From: Pseudomonadota bacterium
GTDB taxonomy: Bacteria > Pseudomonadota > Gammaproteobacteria > CALCKW01
NCBI GenBank assembly: GCA_039196715.1
Contig: JBCCUP010000002.1
Span: forward strand, 1-64,000
Reading direction: 5' to 3'
Length of the DNA stretch: 64,000 nucleotides
The first letter of the stretch is position 1; each line of letters opens with the position of its first letter. Below are positions 9,126 through 17,915 of the stretch, one piece after another. Made by a program: the position numbers and the translations under genes. Under the pieces are notes generated by a model. It ran no database searches. It saw only the letters and a program-made list of their open reading frames with translations, and had not been told where the DNA came from.

Positions 9126-9506
9126 ATGGTCACGCCGCTCTACGCCGCCCTGCTGACGGGTCTGTTCCTCGTGTTGAGTTTCCGGGCGCTGCTGTTGCGC
9201 CGCAAGCACGGCGTCGGCGTCGGCACCGGCGGCAACCCGACGCTGGAGAAGGCCCTCGCAGCCCACAGCAACTGCGCCGAGTACCTGCCGCTGGCGCTGT
9301 TGCTGCTGTACATGCTCGAGGTGCAGACCGGCACGGGGCTCACCGTGCACGCGCTCGGCGTGGCGCTCGTGATCGGCCGCTGCCTGCACGCTTACGGGGT
9401 CAGTCAGGTCGATGAGGACTACCGCTTCCGGGTCGCCGGTATGGTGCTGACGCTGAGCTGCCTGATCGGCGCGGCCTGGCGCCTCGCCGCGAGCACCCTC
9501 GGCTAG
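9126..9506 (+). CDS. MAPEG-family membrane protein
   Basis: Small integral membrane protein of 126 residues with four hydrophobic helices and the MAPEG pattern: a GN-x-LE-KALAAHSNCAEYLPLALLLL stretch and a conserved GRCLHAYG segment. Characterised MAPEG proteins are membrane glutathione transferases or peroxidases; many bacterial ones are uncharacterised. The gene begins after a terminator and ends 15 bases before the GMC oxidoreductase. A role in detoxifying reactive products of the neighbouring oxidases is possible but is not shown by the sequence. Confidence 0.8.
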   Translation: MVTPLYAALLTGLFLVLSFRALLLRRKHGVGVGTGGNPTLEKALAAHSNCAEYLPLALLLLYMLEVQTGTGLTVHALGVALVIGRCLHAYGVSQVDEDYRFRVAGMVLTLSCLIGAAWRLAASTLG

Positions 9507-9521
9507 CGGCCCGCGCGCACC

Positions 9522-11129
9522 GTGGCCGCGCAGGACACCTTCGACTACATCGTGGTGGGCGGCGGCGCCGCCGGTTGCGTGCTCGCCGCGCGGCTCGCGT
9601 TGGAGAGTGAGGCCTCGGTGCTGTTGCTCGAACGCGGCAACGCCGACACCAGCCGTTGGATTCACATCCCCGCCACCTTCTTCAGGGCGCTGCAGAGCGC
9701 TGACGCCGACGTCGTGGTTTCTGAGCCCGACGCCTCGCTCGACGACAAGCCCTTCCCGGTGCCGCAGGGCCGAGTGCTCGGCGGCGGCTCGTCGGTCAAC
9801 GGCATGATCTACATGCGCGGGCAGGCCCGCGACTACGACGACTGGGCGGCGCAGCACGGCTGCGCTGGCTGGGCCTACGCCGACGTCCTGCCGACCTTCA
9901 AACGTCAGGAGCGCAACACCCGGCTCGCCGACCCGTACCACGGCACCGACGGCGCACTCGTGGTCGCGGACCCGGCAACGAAACACCCCGTCTCGGCTGC
10001 GATCATCGCCGCCGCCCACGCCGCCGGCGTGCCACCCACCGAAGACTTCAACGGCGCACAGCAGGCCGGCGCCGGTTGGTACCAGGTGACCGCGCACGCC
10101 GGGCAGCGGCAGTCCGCGGCCCACTGCTTTCTCCGCCCGGCGCTGGGCCGCGACAACCTGAGCGTGCTGACCGGGCACCTCGTCGCCCGGCTGCAGTTCA
10201 CCGCGCGCCGGGCCACCGCGGTCGACTGCCTGACCCCGGAAGGCACGCCAACGCGGTTTCGGGCCCGACGCGAGATCATCCTGACCGCCGGCAGCTTCCA
10301 CAGCCCGAAGCTCCTGATGCTCTCGGGCATCGGCCCGGCCGCGGAGCTCCGTCGCCACGGCATCGACACCGTCCACACGGTGGCGGACGTCGGCCAGCAC
10401 TACCAGGACCACGTCGGCGCGCCGGTCACCCGCCGACTGAAGGACAACATCGGCTTGTACGGTGCCGAGCGTGGACTCACCGCGCTGCGCCACGGCCTCA
10501 ACTACGCGCTGTTCAAGCGCGGTCTGTTGATGAGCAACCTGCTGCAGGCCGGCGCCTGCGTCGACACCCGGGGGGACGGCCGTCCCGACGTGCAGTACAA
10601 CTTCGCGCCTTTCGCGCCGGGCAGCCCCGGCTCGCCACCGCTGCCCTTTCACGCGATCCAGGTGCACCCGATGACGATGCGGCCGGCGTCCAGAGGGCAC
10701 CTCGGCCTCGCCTCGACCGACCCGCGCGACCCGCCCCGCTTCCACGCCTCGGCGCTCGCCCACGAGGCCGACCTCGACACCCTGCGGCGCGGCGTGCGCC
10801 TGGCACGCGAGATCTGCGACCAGGCGCCGCTCCGCGAGCTGATCGACGAGGAAATCTGGCCCGGTTCGGACGTCAGCAGCGCCACCGGGTCCAACGCGCT
10901 GGACCGCGCCATCCGGTCCCAGGCGCGCACGATCTTTCACCCGGCGGGCACCTGCCGCATGGGTCCGGACGCCGGTGCCGTGGTAGATTTGCAACTCCGG
11001 GTGAACGGGGTCAGCGGCCTGCGCGTGGCCGACTGTTCGATCATGCCGGCGCTGACCTCCGGCAACACCAAGGCACCGACGATGATGATCGCAGACCGCT
11101 GCGCCGACGCCCTGCTGAACGACCACTGA
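9522..11129 (+). CDS. GMC-family FAD oxidoreductase (choline/alcohol dehydrogenase-like)
   Basis: Flavoprotein of 535 residues of the glucose-methanol-choline family. It has the N-terminal FAD motif VVGGGAAGCVLAARL, GMC signature 1 (GRVLGGGSSVNGMIYMRG), signature 2 (GSFHSPKLLMLSGIGP) and the C-terminal HPAGTCRMG with the catalytic His, followed by the family Asn in SGNTKAP. Such enzymes oxidise primary alcohols, including choline, to aldehydes. The start is a GTG at 9522. It is co-directional with MAPEG and a cupin gene spaced 10 bases downstream. It may feed the adjacent methylamine genes (choline to betaine aldehyde), but BetA, AlkJ-like and polyol dehydrogenases share these motifs, so the substrate is not decided. 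Confidence 0.88.
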   Translation: MAAQDTFDYIVVGGGAAGCVLAARLALESEASVLLLERGNADTSRWIHIPATFFRALQSADADVVVSEPDASLDDKPFPVPQGRVLGGGSSVNGMIYMRGQARDYDDWAAQHGCAGWAYADVLPTFKRQERNTRLADPYHGTDGALVVADPATKHPVSAAIIAAAHAAGVPPTEDFNGAQQAGAGWYQVTAHAGQRQSAAHCFLRPALGRDNLSVLTGHLVARLQFTARRATAVDCLTPEGTPTRFRARREIILTAGSFHSPKLLMLSGIGPAAELRRHGIDTVHTVADVGQHYQDHVGAPVTRRLKDNIGLYGAERGLTALRHGLNYALFKRGLLMSNLLQAGACVDTRGDGRPDVQYNFAPFAPGSPGSPPLPFHAIQVHPMTMRPASRGHLGLASTDPRDPPRFHASALAHEADLDTLRRGVRLAREICDQAPLRELIDEEIWPGSDVSSATGSNALDRAIRSQARTIFHPAGTCRMGPDAGAVVDLQLRVNGVSGLRVADCSIMPALTSGNTKAPTMMIADRCADALLNDH

Positions 11130-11139
11130 GACCCACACC

Positions 11140-11514
11140 ATGGACCAGCATTTCTTCAATCTGAACGACGCCGAGGGCGGCATTGAGCGCGAACTCGCGC
11201 CCGGGATCACCACGCGGGTGTACAACGGTGAGCACGCCATGGTGTCGATCGTGCGTTTCGAGCCGAACATCCGCGGCACCCTGCACCACCACCCCGAAGA
11301 ACAGTGGGGTCTGTGCGTCGAGGGCGGTGGAAAGCGCTTTCAGGGTGAGCAGGTCGTCGACGTGTCACCCGGCGATTTCTGGCGCACGCCGGGCGGCGTG
11401 CCACACACCATGGAGGCCGGCGACGCCGGCCTGGTGGTCATGGATGTGTTTGCGCCGCCGCGCACCGCGTACACGCAGCCCGGCAGCGGCTTTGCCGCCG
11501 AGACGGCCGACTGA
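11140..11514 (+). CDS. single-domain cupin protein
   Basis: Small cytosolic beta-barrel protein of 124 residues. Cupin motif 1 is visible as TLHHHPEEQWGLCVEGGGK (His and Glu metal ligands), and motif 2 as PGDFWRTPGGVPHTMEAGD (third His). It sits 10 bases after the GMC oxidoreductase gene, likely in the same transcript, and converges with the iron alcohol dehydrogenase gene. Stand-alone cupins may be isomerases, dioxygenases or binding proteins; the sequence does not say which. Confidence 0.8.
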   Translation: MDQHFFNLNDAEGGIERELAPGITTRVYNGEHAMVSIVRFEPNIRGTLHHHPEEQWGLCVEGGGKRFQGEQVVDVSPGDFWRTPGGVPHTMEAGDAGLVVMDVFAPPRTAYTQPGSGFAAETAD

Positions 11515-11529
11515 TCCCGCGACGCGCGC

Positions 11530-12675
11530 TCACAACAGGGCTTCGAAAAGGGCGCGCGTGTTCTCGGCGGTCAGTGTGACCGGGTTGCCGCCGGTGCTCG
11601 GGTCGCGCAGCGCGGCGTCAACCAGCGCGTCGAGGTCGGGGTTCTCGACGCCGAGCTCGGTCAGCGTCTTCGGAATGCCAAGGGCGGCATTGAGTTCATC
11701 GACGTAAGCGCGAAAGCCGTCGAAGCCGCCGTCGATGCCGAGGTAGGCCGCCACCCCGTCGAAGCGTTCGCGAATCGCGTCGGCGTTGAACCTGAGCACC
11801 TCTGGCATGCAGACCGCGTTGGTGGTGCCGTGGTGGGTGTTGTGCACCGCGCCGATCGGGTGGCTGAGCGCGTGGATTGCCCCGAGGCCCTTCTGAAACG
11901 CCGTCGCGCCCATCGCCGCCGCGCTCATCATGTTGGCCCGAGCCTCGAGGTCGCTGCCGTCCGCGTAAGCGCGCGGTAGATAGGTTTTCACCAGGCGCAT
12001 ACCCTCGAGCGCGATGCCCTGGCTCATCGGGTGGTAGTGCGGCGAGGAATAGGCCTCGACACAGTGGGCAAAGGCGTCGAGGCCCGTTCCGGCAGTGATG
12101 AACTGCGGCATGCCAACCGTCAGCGCCGGGTCGGCGATGACGACCGCAGGCAACATCTTCGGGTGGAAGATGATTTTCTTCTCGTGCGAGTCCGAGTTGG
12201 TGATGACACTCGCCCGCCCCACCTCGGACCCGGTGCCCGCGGTGGTCGGCACCGCCACAACCGGGGCGATCGCGTCGCTGTTGGCGCGTGTCCACCAGTC
12301 GCCAATGTCTTCGAAATCCCAGATCGGGCGCGTCTGGCCGGCCATGAACGCGATCACCTTGCCGAGGTCCAGACCGGAGCCCCCGCCAAAGGCGATCACC
12401 CCGTCGAAGCCGCCCTCGCGGTAGACGTGCACGCCTTCGACCGCGTTGCGGTCGGTGGGGTTGGCGTCGACGTTGGAAAAGCAGGCCCGACCCAGGCCGG
12501 CCTCGGCCATCAGCTCGAGCGTGCGCGCGGTGATCGGGTTGTCGGCCAGGCCCCGGTCGGTCACCAGCAGCGGCTTGCGGATGCCCGCTGCCGCGCAGGC
12601 CTCGCCAATCTCGGCAATGCGGCCGGCGCCGAATCGAATGGGGTTGGGGTAGCTCCAGTTCGCTGTCAGGGTCAT
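11530..12675 (-). CDS. iron-containing (group III) alcohol dehydrogenase
   Basis: NAD(P)-dependent alcohol dehydrogenase of 381 residues. The dinucleotide site reads IAFGGGSGLDLGK, followed by PTTAGTGSEV. Metal ligands are visible in GLDAFAHCVEAYSS (Asp and His) and in GAIHALSHPIGAVHNTHHG (two His). It starts at ATG 12675, overlapping the aldehyde dehydrogenase stop by four bases (ATGA), so the two are translationally coupled. It is the last gene of the minus-strand operon. The natural reading is alcohol to aldehyde oxidation feeding the partner dehydrogenase; the family also works in the reducing direction. Confidence 0.9.
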   Translation of the reverse strand: MTLTANWSYPNPIRFGAGRIAEIGEACAAAGIRKPLLVTDRGLADNPITARTLELMAEAGLGRACFSNVDANPTDRNAVEGVHVYREGGFDGVIAFGGGSGLDLGKVIAFMAGQTRPIWDFEDIGDWWTRANSDAIAPVVAVPTTAGTGSEVGRASVITNSDSHEKKIIFHPKMLPAVVIADPALTVGMPQFITAGTGLDAFAHCVEAYSSPHYHPMSQGIALEGMRLVKTYLPRAYADGSDLEARANMMSAAAMGATAFQKGLGAIHALSHPIGAVHNTHHGTTNAVCMPEVLRFNADAIRERFDGVAAYLGIDGGFDGFRAYVDELNAALGIPKTLTELGVENPDLDALVDAALRDPSTGGNPVTLTAENTRALFEALL

Positions 12676-14045
12676 GTCGTGCGTTTCTTCAAGTGGTAGG
12701 ACTTCGGCCGTGTCAGGGCGTGGTAACCGAGTTCGGAGAGGCCGGCGCCGCGGCCGGTGTCCTTGCAGCCGGTCCAGCAGAGCGCCGGGTCGAGGTAGTC
12801 GCAGCGGTTCATGAACACCGTGCCGGTCTGCAGTTGCCGGCCGATGGCGAGTGCCGCGTCGCTGTCGGCGGTCCACAGCGAGCAGGTCAGGCCGAAGGGG
12901 CTGTCGTTCATGAGCTCGATCGCGTGGTCGTCGTCGCGCACCGGCATGATACCGACCGCCGGTCCGAAGGTTTCCTCGCGCATGATGCGCATGCCGTGGT
13001 GCACACCGGTGAGCACCTGCGGCGTGAGGTAAGCCCCGCCGTCGTCGGCCGCAACCGTGTCGATGTGGGCCACCGCGCCCTCGGCCACCGCGTCGTCGAT
13101 GTGCTCGCGCACCAGCGCAGCAAAGCGCGCGTTCGCCATCGGCCCGAGGGTCGTCGCCTCGTCCAGCGGGTTGCCGAGTGTGTAGCCACGGACCAGCGCG
13201 ACGGCGCGCTCGACAAAGGCGTCGAACAGGCTCTCGTGCACGTAGATGCGCTCGATGCCACAGCAGCACTGCCCGGAATTGAACATGGCGCCGTCGATCA
13301 GGGTGTCGACTGCGGCGTCGAGGTCGGCGTCGGCGCGCACGTAGCCCGGGTCCTTGCCGCCGAGCTCGGTCGACACCGCGGTGAAGGTGCCGGCCGCCGC
13401 GACTTCCATCGCCCGGCCGCCGCCGACCGAGCCGGTGAAGTTCACGAGCCCGAGGTCGCCATCGGCGATCAGCGCCGCGGTGGTCTCGTGCGCCAGCACC
13501 ACGTTGCTGAACACGCCGGGCGGCAGACCGGCCGCGGCGAAGGCGTCGGCCAGGTGTTCGCCGACGAGGATCGTCTGCGCGGCGTGTTTCAGCACCACCG
13601 TGTTGCCGGCGATCAGCGCGGGCGCAACGGTGTTGATCGCGGTCATGTAGGGGTAATTCCACGGCGCGACCACGAACACGACACCGACCGGCTCGCGTTC
13701 GATCATGCGCAGGAAGGCCGAGGACTCCTCGACCATCAGCGGTGCCAGTGCGCGGTCTGCAATGGAGATCATGTACTCGGCGCGTTCGGCGAAGCCGCCG
13801 AACTCGCCGCCGTAGCGGACCGGCCGGCCCATCTGGTGCGCCAGCTCCTGCACCATGCGGTCCTGCGTCTGACCAATGAAGTCCACCGCCCGCTGCACAC
13901 AGGCGGCGCGTTCGGCCACCGGCCGCGCGGCCCAGTCGCGTTGCGCCGCACGCGCGGCCGCGACCACGTCACGCGCTGCATCAAGATCGAGCGGGGTGCG
14001 CTCGGCCACCAGGCTGCCGTCAATCGGTGAGATGCATCGGATCAT
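12672..14045 (-). CDS. aldehyde dehydrogenase (NAD(P)+) family protein
   Basis: ALDH-superfamily enzyme of 457 residues, slightly shorter than the common 480-500. It has VAPWNYPYMTAINTVAPAL, the glycine turn FTGSVGGG, the general base Glu in TELGGKDP, and the catalytic Cys in NSGQCCCGIER (three adjacent Cys). It oxidises an aldehyde to an acid. It begins three bases after the ligase gene and overlaps the alcohol dehydrogenase by four. In this context I infer that it oxidises a gamma-glutamylated amino aldehyde, like PuuC or IpuG, but no residue proves that. Confidence 0.9.
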   Translation of the reverse strand: MIRCISPIDGSLVAERTPLDLDAARDVVAAARAAQRDWAARPVAERAACVQRAVDFIGQTQDRMVQELAHQMGRPVRYGGEFGGFAERAEYMISIADRALAPLMVEESSAFLRMIEREPVGVVFVVAPWNYPYMTAINTVAPALIAGNTVVLKHAAQTILVGEHLADAFAAAGLPPGVFSNVVLAHETTAALIADGDLGLVNFTGSVGGGRAMEVAAAGTFTAVSTELGGKDPGYVRADADLDAAVDTLIDGAMFNSGQCCCGIERIYVHESLFDAFVERAVALVRGYTLGNPLDEATTLGPMANARFAALVREHIDDAVAEGAVAHIDTVAADDGGAYLTPQVLTGVHHGMRIMREETFGPAVGIMPVRDDDHAIELMNDSPFGLTCSLWTADSDAALAIGRQLQTGTVFMNRCDYLDPALCWTGCKDTGRGAGLSELGYHALTRPKSYHLKKRTT

Positions 14046-14048
14046 GGC

Positions 14049-15413
14049 TCAGGCCTTTTCGAACCCGCGCGCGATCTCCCAATCGGTCACGGCGCGGTCA
14101 AACTCGGATTGTTCCCACTCGGCGCAGCGCGTGTAGTGGTCGACGACGTCGTCGCCCAAGGCGCTGCGCAGAAACGTGGAGCCGCGCAAGCGCTCGGTGG
14201 CCTCGCGCAGCGTGGCCGGGATCTCCGGCACGCTGTCGTCTTCGTACAGGTCGCCGGCCGCCGCCGGCGGCAACGCCAGCGCGTCGTCCAGCCCACGCAG
14301 GCCCGCGGCCAGCAACGCGGCCTGCGCGAGGTAGGGGTTCATGTCGCTGCCGGGTATCCGGCACTCGACCCGCACCGCGCCGGTGTCGGCGCCACAGAGG
14401 CGGAAACCCGCTGTGCGGTTGTCGACCGACCAGGCGGTCTTGGTGGGTGCAAAGGTGCCCTTGGCGAAGCGTTTGTAGGAGTTGACGTAGGGCGCGAGGC
14501 ACACGGTGTACTCCGGCGCGTAGGTGAGCAGGCCGGCCATGAACTGCGCCATGGTCTCGGACATGCCGTGTTCGCCATCTCGGTCGGCAAAGGCATTGGC
14601 GCCGTCGCGCCAGAGCGACATGTGGATGTGGGCGGCGCTGCCGACGCGGTCGGCGTGCCACTTCGGCAGGAAGGTCGCAGCGTGGCCGTGCTGCCAGGCA
14701 ATTTCCTTGGTGGCGTGCTTGGCAATCGTGTGGTGGTCGGCACAGGCCAGCGCATCGGCATAGCGGATGTTGAGCTCTTCCTGGCCCACCTCGGCTTCGC
14801 CCTTGGAGTTTTCCACCGGCACACCCGCCGCCACCAGGTGGTTGCGCAGCGGTCGCATGACGTGCTCTTCCTTGGTGGTCTGGAGGATGTTGTAGTCCTC
14901 GTTGTAGGCGCCGAGCGGCTGCAGGTCGCGGTAGCCCTCTTCGCGCAACACGTCGAGCGGTTTGCGGAACAGGAAGAATTCGAGCTCGGTCGCCATCATC
15001 GGCGTCAGCCCGCGCTCGGCGCAGCGTGCCACCTGGGCCTTGAGGATCTGCCGCGGTGAATGCGCGACAGGGGCGTGGGTGTGGTGGTCGAGGATGTCGC
15101 AGAGCACCATCGCGGTGCCCTCGAGCCAGGGCATCAGCCGCAGGGTCGAGAGGTCCGGCTGCATGACGTAGTCGCCGTAGCCCGCCTGCCAACTGCTCGA
15201 GGCGTAGCCGTCGGGTGTGGCCATCTCGAGGTCGGTCGCGAGCAGGTAGTCGCAACAGTGGGTTTCGGCGTGCGCGCTCTCGAGGAAGTTCGAGACGTGG
15301 AAGCGCTTGCCCATGAGCCGCCCTTGCATATCGACAAGGCAGACGAGCACGGTGTCGATGGCGCCGTCGCGGGCCAGGTCGCCGAGGGTGTCAAAGCTGA
15401 TCAAACCGGACAT
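14049..15413 (-). CDS. glutamine synthetase-like gamma-glutamyl-amine ligase
   Basis: GS-fold protein of 454 residues. The beta-grasp N-terminus contains LVDMQGRLMGKRF. The catalytic domain has ATELEFFLF and GEAEVGQEELN with metal-binding Glu residues, the ATP/glutamate site GSAAHIHMSLW, and a late PGSDMNPYLAQA segment. It resembles the PuuA/GlnT class that joins glutamate to an amine rather than housekeeping GlnA; no adenylylation loop is evident. It lies in an operon with TRAP transport, aldehyde and alcohol dehydrogenases and an amidohydrolase. I infer that it activates an imported amine or amino alcohol by gamma-glutamylation. The amine's identity is unknown. Confidence 0.85.
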   Translation of the reverse strand: MSGLISFDTLGDLARDGAIDTVLVCLVDMQGRLMGKRFHVSNFLESAHAETHCCDYLLATDLEMATPDGYASSSWQAGYGDYVMQPDLSTLRLMPWLEGTAMVLCDILDHHTHAPVAHSPRQILKAQVARCAERGLTPMMATELEFFLFRKPLDVLREEGYRDLQPLGAYNEDYNILQTTKEEHVMRPLRNHLVAAGVPVENSKGEAEVGQEELNIRYADALACADHHTIAKHATKEIAWQHGHAATFLPKWHADRVGSAAHIHMSLWRDGANAFADRDGEHGMSETMAQFMAGLLTYAPEYTVCLAPYVNSYKRFAKGTFAPTKTAWSVDNRTAGFRLCGADTGAVRVECRIPGSDMNPYLAQAALLAAGLRGLDDALALPPAAAGDLYEDDSVPEIPATLREATERLRGSTFLRSALGDDVVDHYTRCAEWEQSEFDRAVTDWEIARGFEKA

Positions 15414-15441
15414 GAATTACCCATTGACTTCTGTGGCGTCA

Positions 15442-15477
15442 AAAGACGCTCGAAGCCCAGCAACGGGCTTCGAGCGT
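15442..15477 (-). terminator. intercistronic hairpin with short T-run
   Basis: ACGCTCGAAGCCC and GGGCTTCGAGCGT form 13-bp perfect arms around a six-base loop. On the minus strand this is followed by CTTTTG. It lies between the TRAP binding-protein gene and the ligase gene. With only four T it may be a partial terminator or a mRNA-stabilising stem that raises expression of the binding protein over the enzymes. Confidence 0.65.
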
Positions 15478-15493
15478 GCGCTGTGGCGCGAAC

Positions 15494-16534
15494 TCAGCTG
15501 TAGCGGTACGGCCGCCCCGCTTTCGCCATGTCCGCGTTGTATTGGCGGAAGATGTTAACAATCTTTGCCTTGGTCTCGGACTCGCTTGCGATCTCGTCCC
15601 AGAACTTGACCGCCGCCTCTTCGACCTGCGCCCACTCCGCGTCCGGGATGGACGTGAGCTTCATCTTGGTGCCGTTGACGCGCAGGTTCGCCTCGCCGCC
15701 CCAGTACCACCACTGGCGGTAGTAGTGGCTCTGCTCCATGCACACGGTGAGCAGCGCCTGGAGGTCTTCGGGCAATTCGTCCCAGCGCTCCTGGTTGGCG
15801 AAGAAGTGGCCAATCCAGGCCCCGGAGATGTTGTTGGTCAGGAAATAGTCGGTGACGTCCGCCCAGCCGACCGTGTAGTCCTCGGTGATGCCGGACCACG
15901 CAATGCCATCGAGCTCACCGGTCTGCACCGCCACTTCGATGTCTTCCCACGGCAGGGTCACGGGCACGACGCCGAACTGCGCGAGGAAGCGGCCTGCGGT
16001 CGGGAAGGTGAACACCCGCTTGCCCTTGAGGTCGGCGAGCGAGTTGATCGGGTCCTTGGTGGCGAAGTGACAGGGGTCCCAGGAGCCGGCCGAGATGTGC
16101 TTGACACCCACCTTGGCGTATTCGGCTTCCCAGATCTCCTTGAGACCGTACTGGTTGAACAGCACCGGCACGTCGAGCGAGTAGCGCGACCCGAACGGGA
16201 AGTAGCCACCGAAGACGGTGACCTCGGTCGGCGACGCCATAGAGTCGTCGTCGGACTGCACGGCGTCGATGGTGCCGCGTTGCATCGCCTGAAACAATTC
16301 GCCCGTCGGCACCAACTGGTCGGCGGTGAACAGCTCGATCTGCATGCGGTCGCCGGCGATCTTGTTGAAGGTGTCGATCGCAGGCTTGACGACGTGCTCG
16401 GCGAGCGGCCCGCCGGCGTAGGTCTGCATGCGCCACTTGATCGTGGAATTCGCGATGGCGGGCGCGGCGAAGGTGGATGCGGCGGCCGGGGCGGCAACGG
16501 CAGCGCCTTTGATGAAATTGCGTCTTGTGGTCAT
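15494..16534 (-). CDS. dctP: TRAP transporter periplasmic substrate-binding protein
   Basis: DctP-family solute receptor of 346 residues. The N-terminus TTRRNFIKG followed by an Ala-rich stretch ending AAPAIA is a twin-arginine (Tat) signal, so it is exported folded. The mature part shows the family layout, with a ligand-contact Arg region around PTAGRFLAQFG and the WSGITEDYTVGWADV segment typical of the mandelate/keto-acid-like subgroup. The ATG at 16534, preceded by CTGGAGAG, is preferred over an upstream one. Together with DctM and DctQ it forms a Na+-driven importer. The ligand cannot be deduced. A hairpin follows. Confidence 0.92.
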   Translation of the reverse strand: MTTRRNFIKGAAVAAPAAASTFAAPAIANSTIKWRMQTYAGGPLAEHVVKPAIDTFNKIAGDRMQIELFTADQLVPTGELFQAMQRGTIDAVQSDDDSMASPTEVTVFGGYFPFGSRYSLDVPVLFNQYGLKEIWEAEYAKVGVKHISAGSWDPCHFATKDPINSLADLKGKRVFTFPTAGRFLAQFGVVPVTLPWEDIEVAVQTGELDGIAWSGITEDYTVGWADVTDYFLTNNISGAWIGHFFANQERWDELPEDLQALLTVCMEQSHYYRQWWYWGGEANLRVNGTKMKLTSIPDAEWAQVEEAAVKFWDEIASESETKAKIVNIFRQYNADMAKAGRPYRYS

Positions 16535-16589
16535 GGACAACTCTCCAGGGATGACAGTCAACGTGACAAGGAAACACGCTCTCGTCGGG

Positions 16590-17915
16590 TTACTTCGCGT
16601 AAATCAGTTCCGGTAACCACAGAGCGATCGAGGGAAACACCATGATGGCGGCCAGTGCCAGGGTCATGACACACACGAACGGGATGATCGAACGGTAGAT
16701 GTCGCCGAGCCCGATCTCGGGCGGCGACATGGCACGCATCAGAAAGAGGTTGTACCCGAAGGGCGGTGTCATGTAGGCGATCTGTGTGGTGATGGTGTAG
16801 AGCACGCCATACCAGATGAGATCAAAGCCCAGTGAACCGACCAGCGGGATGTAGAGCGGTGCGACGATCACCAACATGGCGGTGTCGTCGAGAAAGGTAC
16901 CCATCAGAATGAAGCTGAGCTGCATGAGGATCAGGATCGCCCAGGGGCTCAGGCCGAGGCGTTCGGTGAACACGCTTTCGATCGCCTTGACCGCACCGAG
17001 GCCATCGAACACGGCGCCGAAGGCGAGCGCAGCGAGGATGATCCACATGAACATGCAGGTGATGCCGAGCGTGTTGCGCACGGACGTCTCGAACACGGTC
17101 CAGTTCATGCGCCGCTTGAGCACGGCCGCGACGAACGCCGTGATCGCGCCGATCGCCGAACTCTCCACCAGCGAGGTCCAGCCGTTGACGAAGGGGATCA
17201 TCATCGCGAAGAAAATCGCGAAGGGCAGCAAGCCGGCGAGCAGCAGGCGGTTCTTCTCGCGCTGCGGCATGGCGCGGTCGGCCTCGGACAACACCGGGCC
17301 GAGCGCCGGGTTGAGCCGGCAGCGCACCGCGATGTAGATGACGAACATACCGGCCATCATCAAGCCCGGCACCACGCCCGCCAACCAGAGTTGGCCGACT
17401 GGTTGCCGGGCGATCATGGCATAGAGCACCAGCACCACCGACGGTGGCACCAGGATGCCGAGCGAACTCCCCGCCTGGATCACCCCGGTGACCATGCGCT
17501 TGTCATAGCCCCGCCGCAGCAACTCCGGTAACGCAATGGTGGCCCCGATGGCCATGCCCGCAACCGACAGGCCGTTCATGGCCGAGATCAGCACCATCAA
17601 GCCGATGGTGCCGATCGCGAGGCCACCGCGCAGCCCGCCCATCCAGACGTGGAACATGCGGTAGAGGTCGTCGGCGATGCGACTCTCGGACAGGATATAG
17701 CCCATGAACACGAACATCGGCACCGTCAGCAACGGGTACCAGCGCATCAGCTTGATGCTCTGCGAGAAGGCGATGTCGAATCCGCCGCGGTCGCCCCAGA
17801 GCGCCAGGGCGGCAATCACGGCGACAAAGCCGATCGCACCGAACACGCGCTGGCCGCTGAACAGCAACAGCATCATGGTCGAGAACATCAGGAGGGCGAT
17901 GAGCTCGTAGGACAT
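16590..17915 (-). CDS. dctM: TRAP transporter large permease DctM
   Basis: Polytopic inner-membrane protein of 441 residues with about 12 hydrophobic helices and the family regions GLSVAGMAIGATIALPELLRRGYD, GILVPPSVVLVLYAMIARQPVG and the late TPPFGYNLFLMRAM segment. It forms the ion-coupled translocation channel. Its ATG shares one base with the stop of dctQ (TGATG), so the two subunits are coupled in translation. Nothing is missing. Confidence 0.93.
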   Translation of the reverse strand: MSYELIALLMFSTMMLLLFSGQRVFGAIGFVAVIAALALWGDRGGFDIAFSQSIKLMRWYPLLTVPMFVFMGYILSESRIADDLYRMFHVWMGGLRGGLAIGTIGLMVLISAMNGLSVAGMAIGATIALPELLRRGYDKRMVTGVIQAGSSLGILVPPSVVLVLYAMIARQPVGQLWLAGVVPGLMMAGMFVIYIAVRCRLNPALGPVLSEADRAMPQREKNRLLLAGLLPFAIFFAMMIPFVNGWTSLVESSAIGAITAFVAAVLKRRMNWTVFETSVRNTLGITCMFMWIILAALAFGAVFDGLGAVKAIESVFTERLGLSPWAILILMQLSFILMGTFLDDTAMLVIVAPLYIPLVGSLGFDLIWYGVLYTITTQIAYMTPPFGYNLFLMRAMSPPEIGLGDIYRSIIPFVCVMTLALAAIMVFPSIALWLPELIYAK

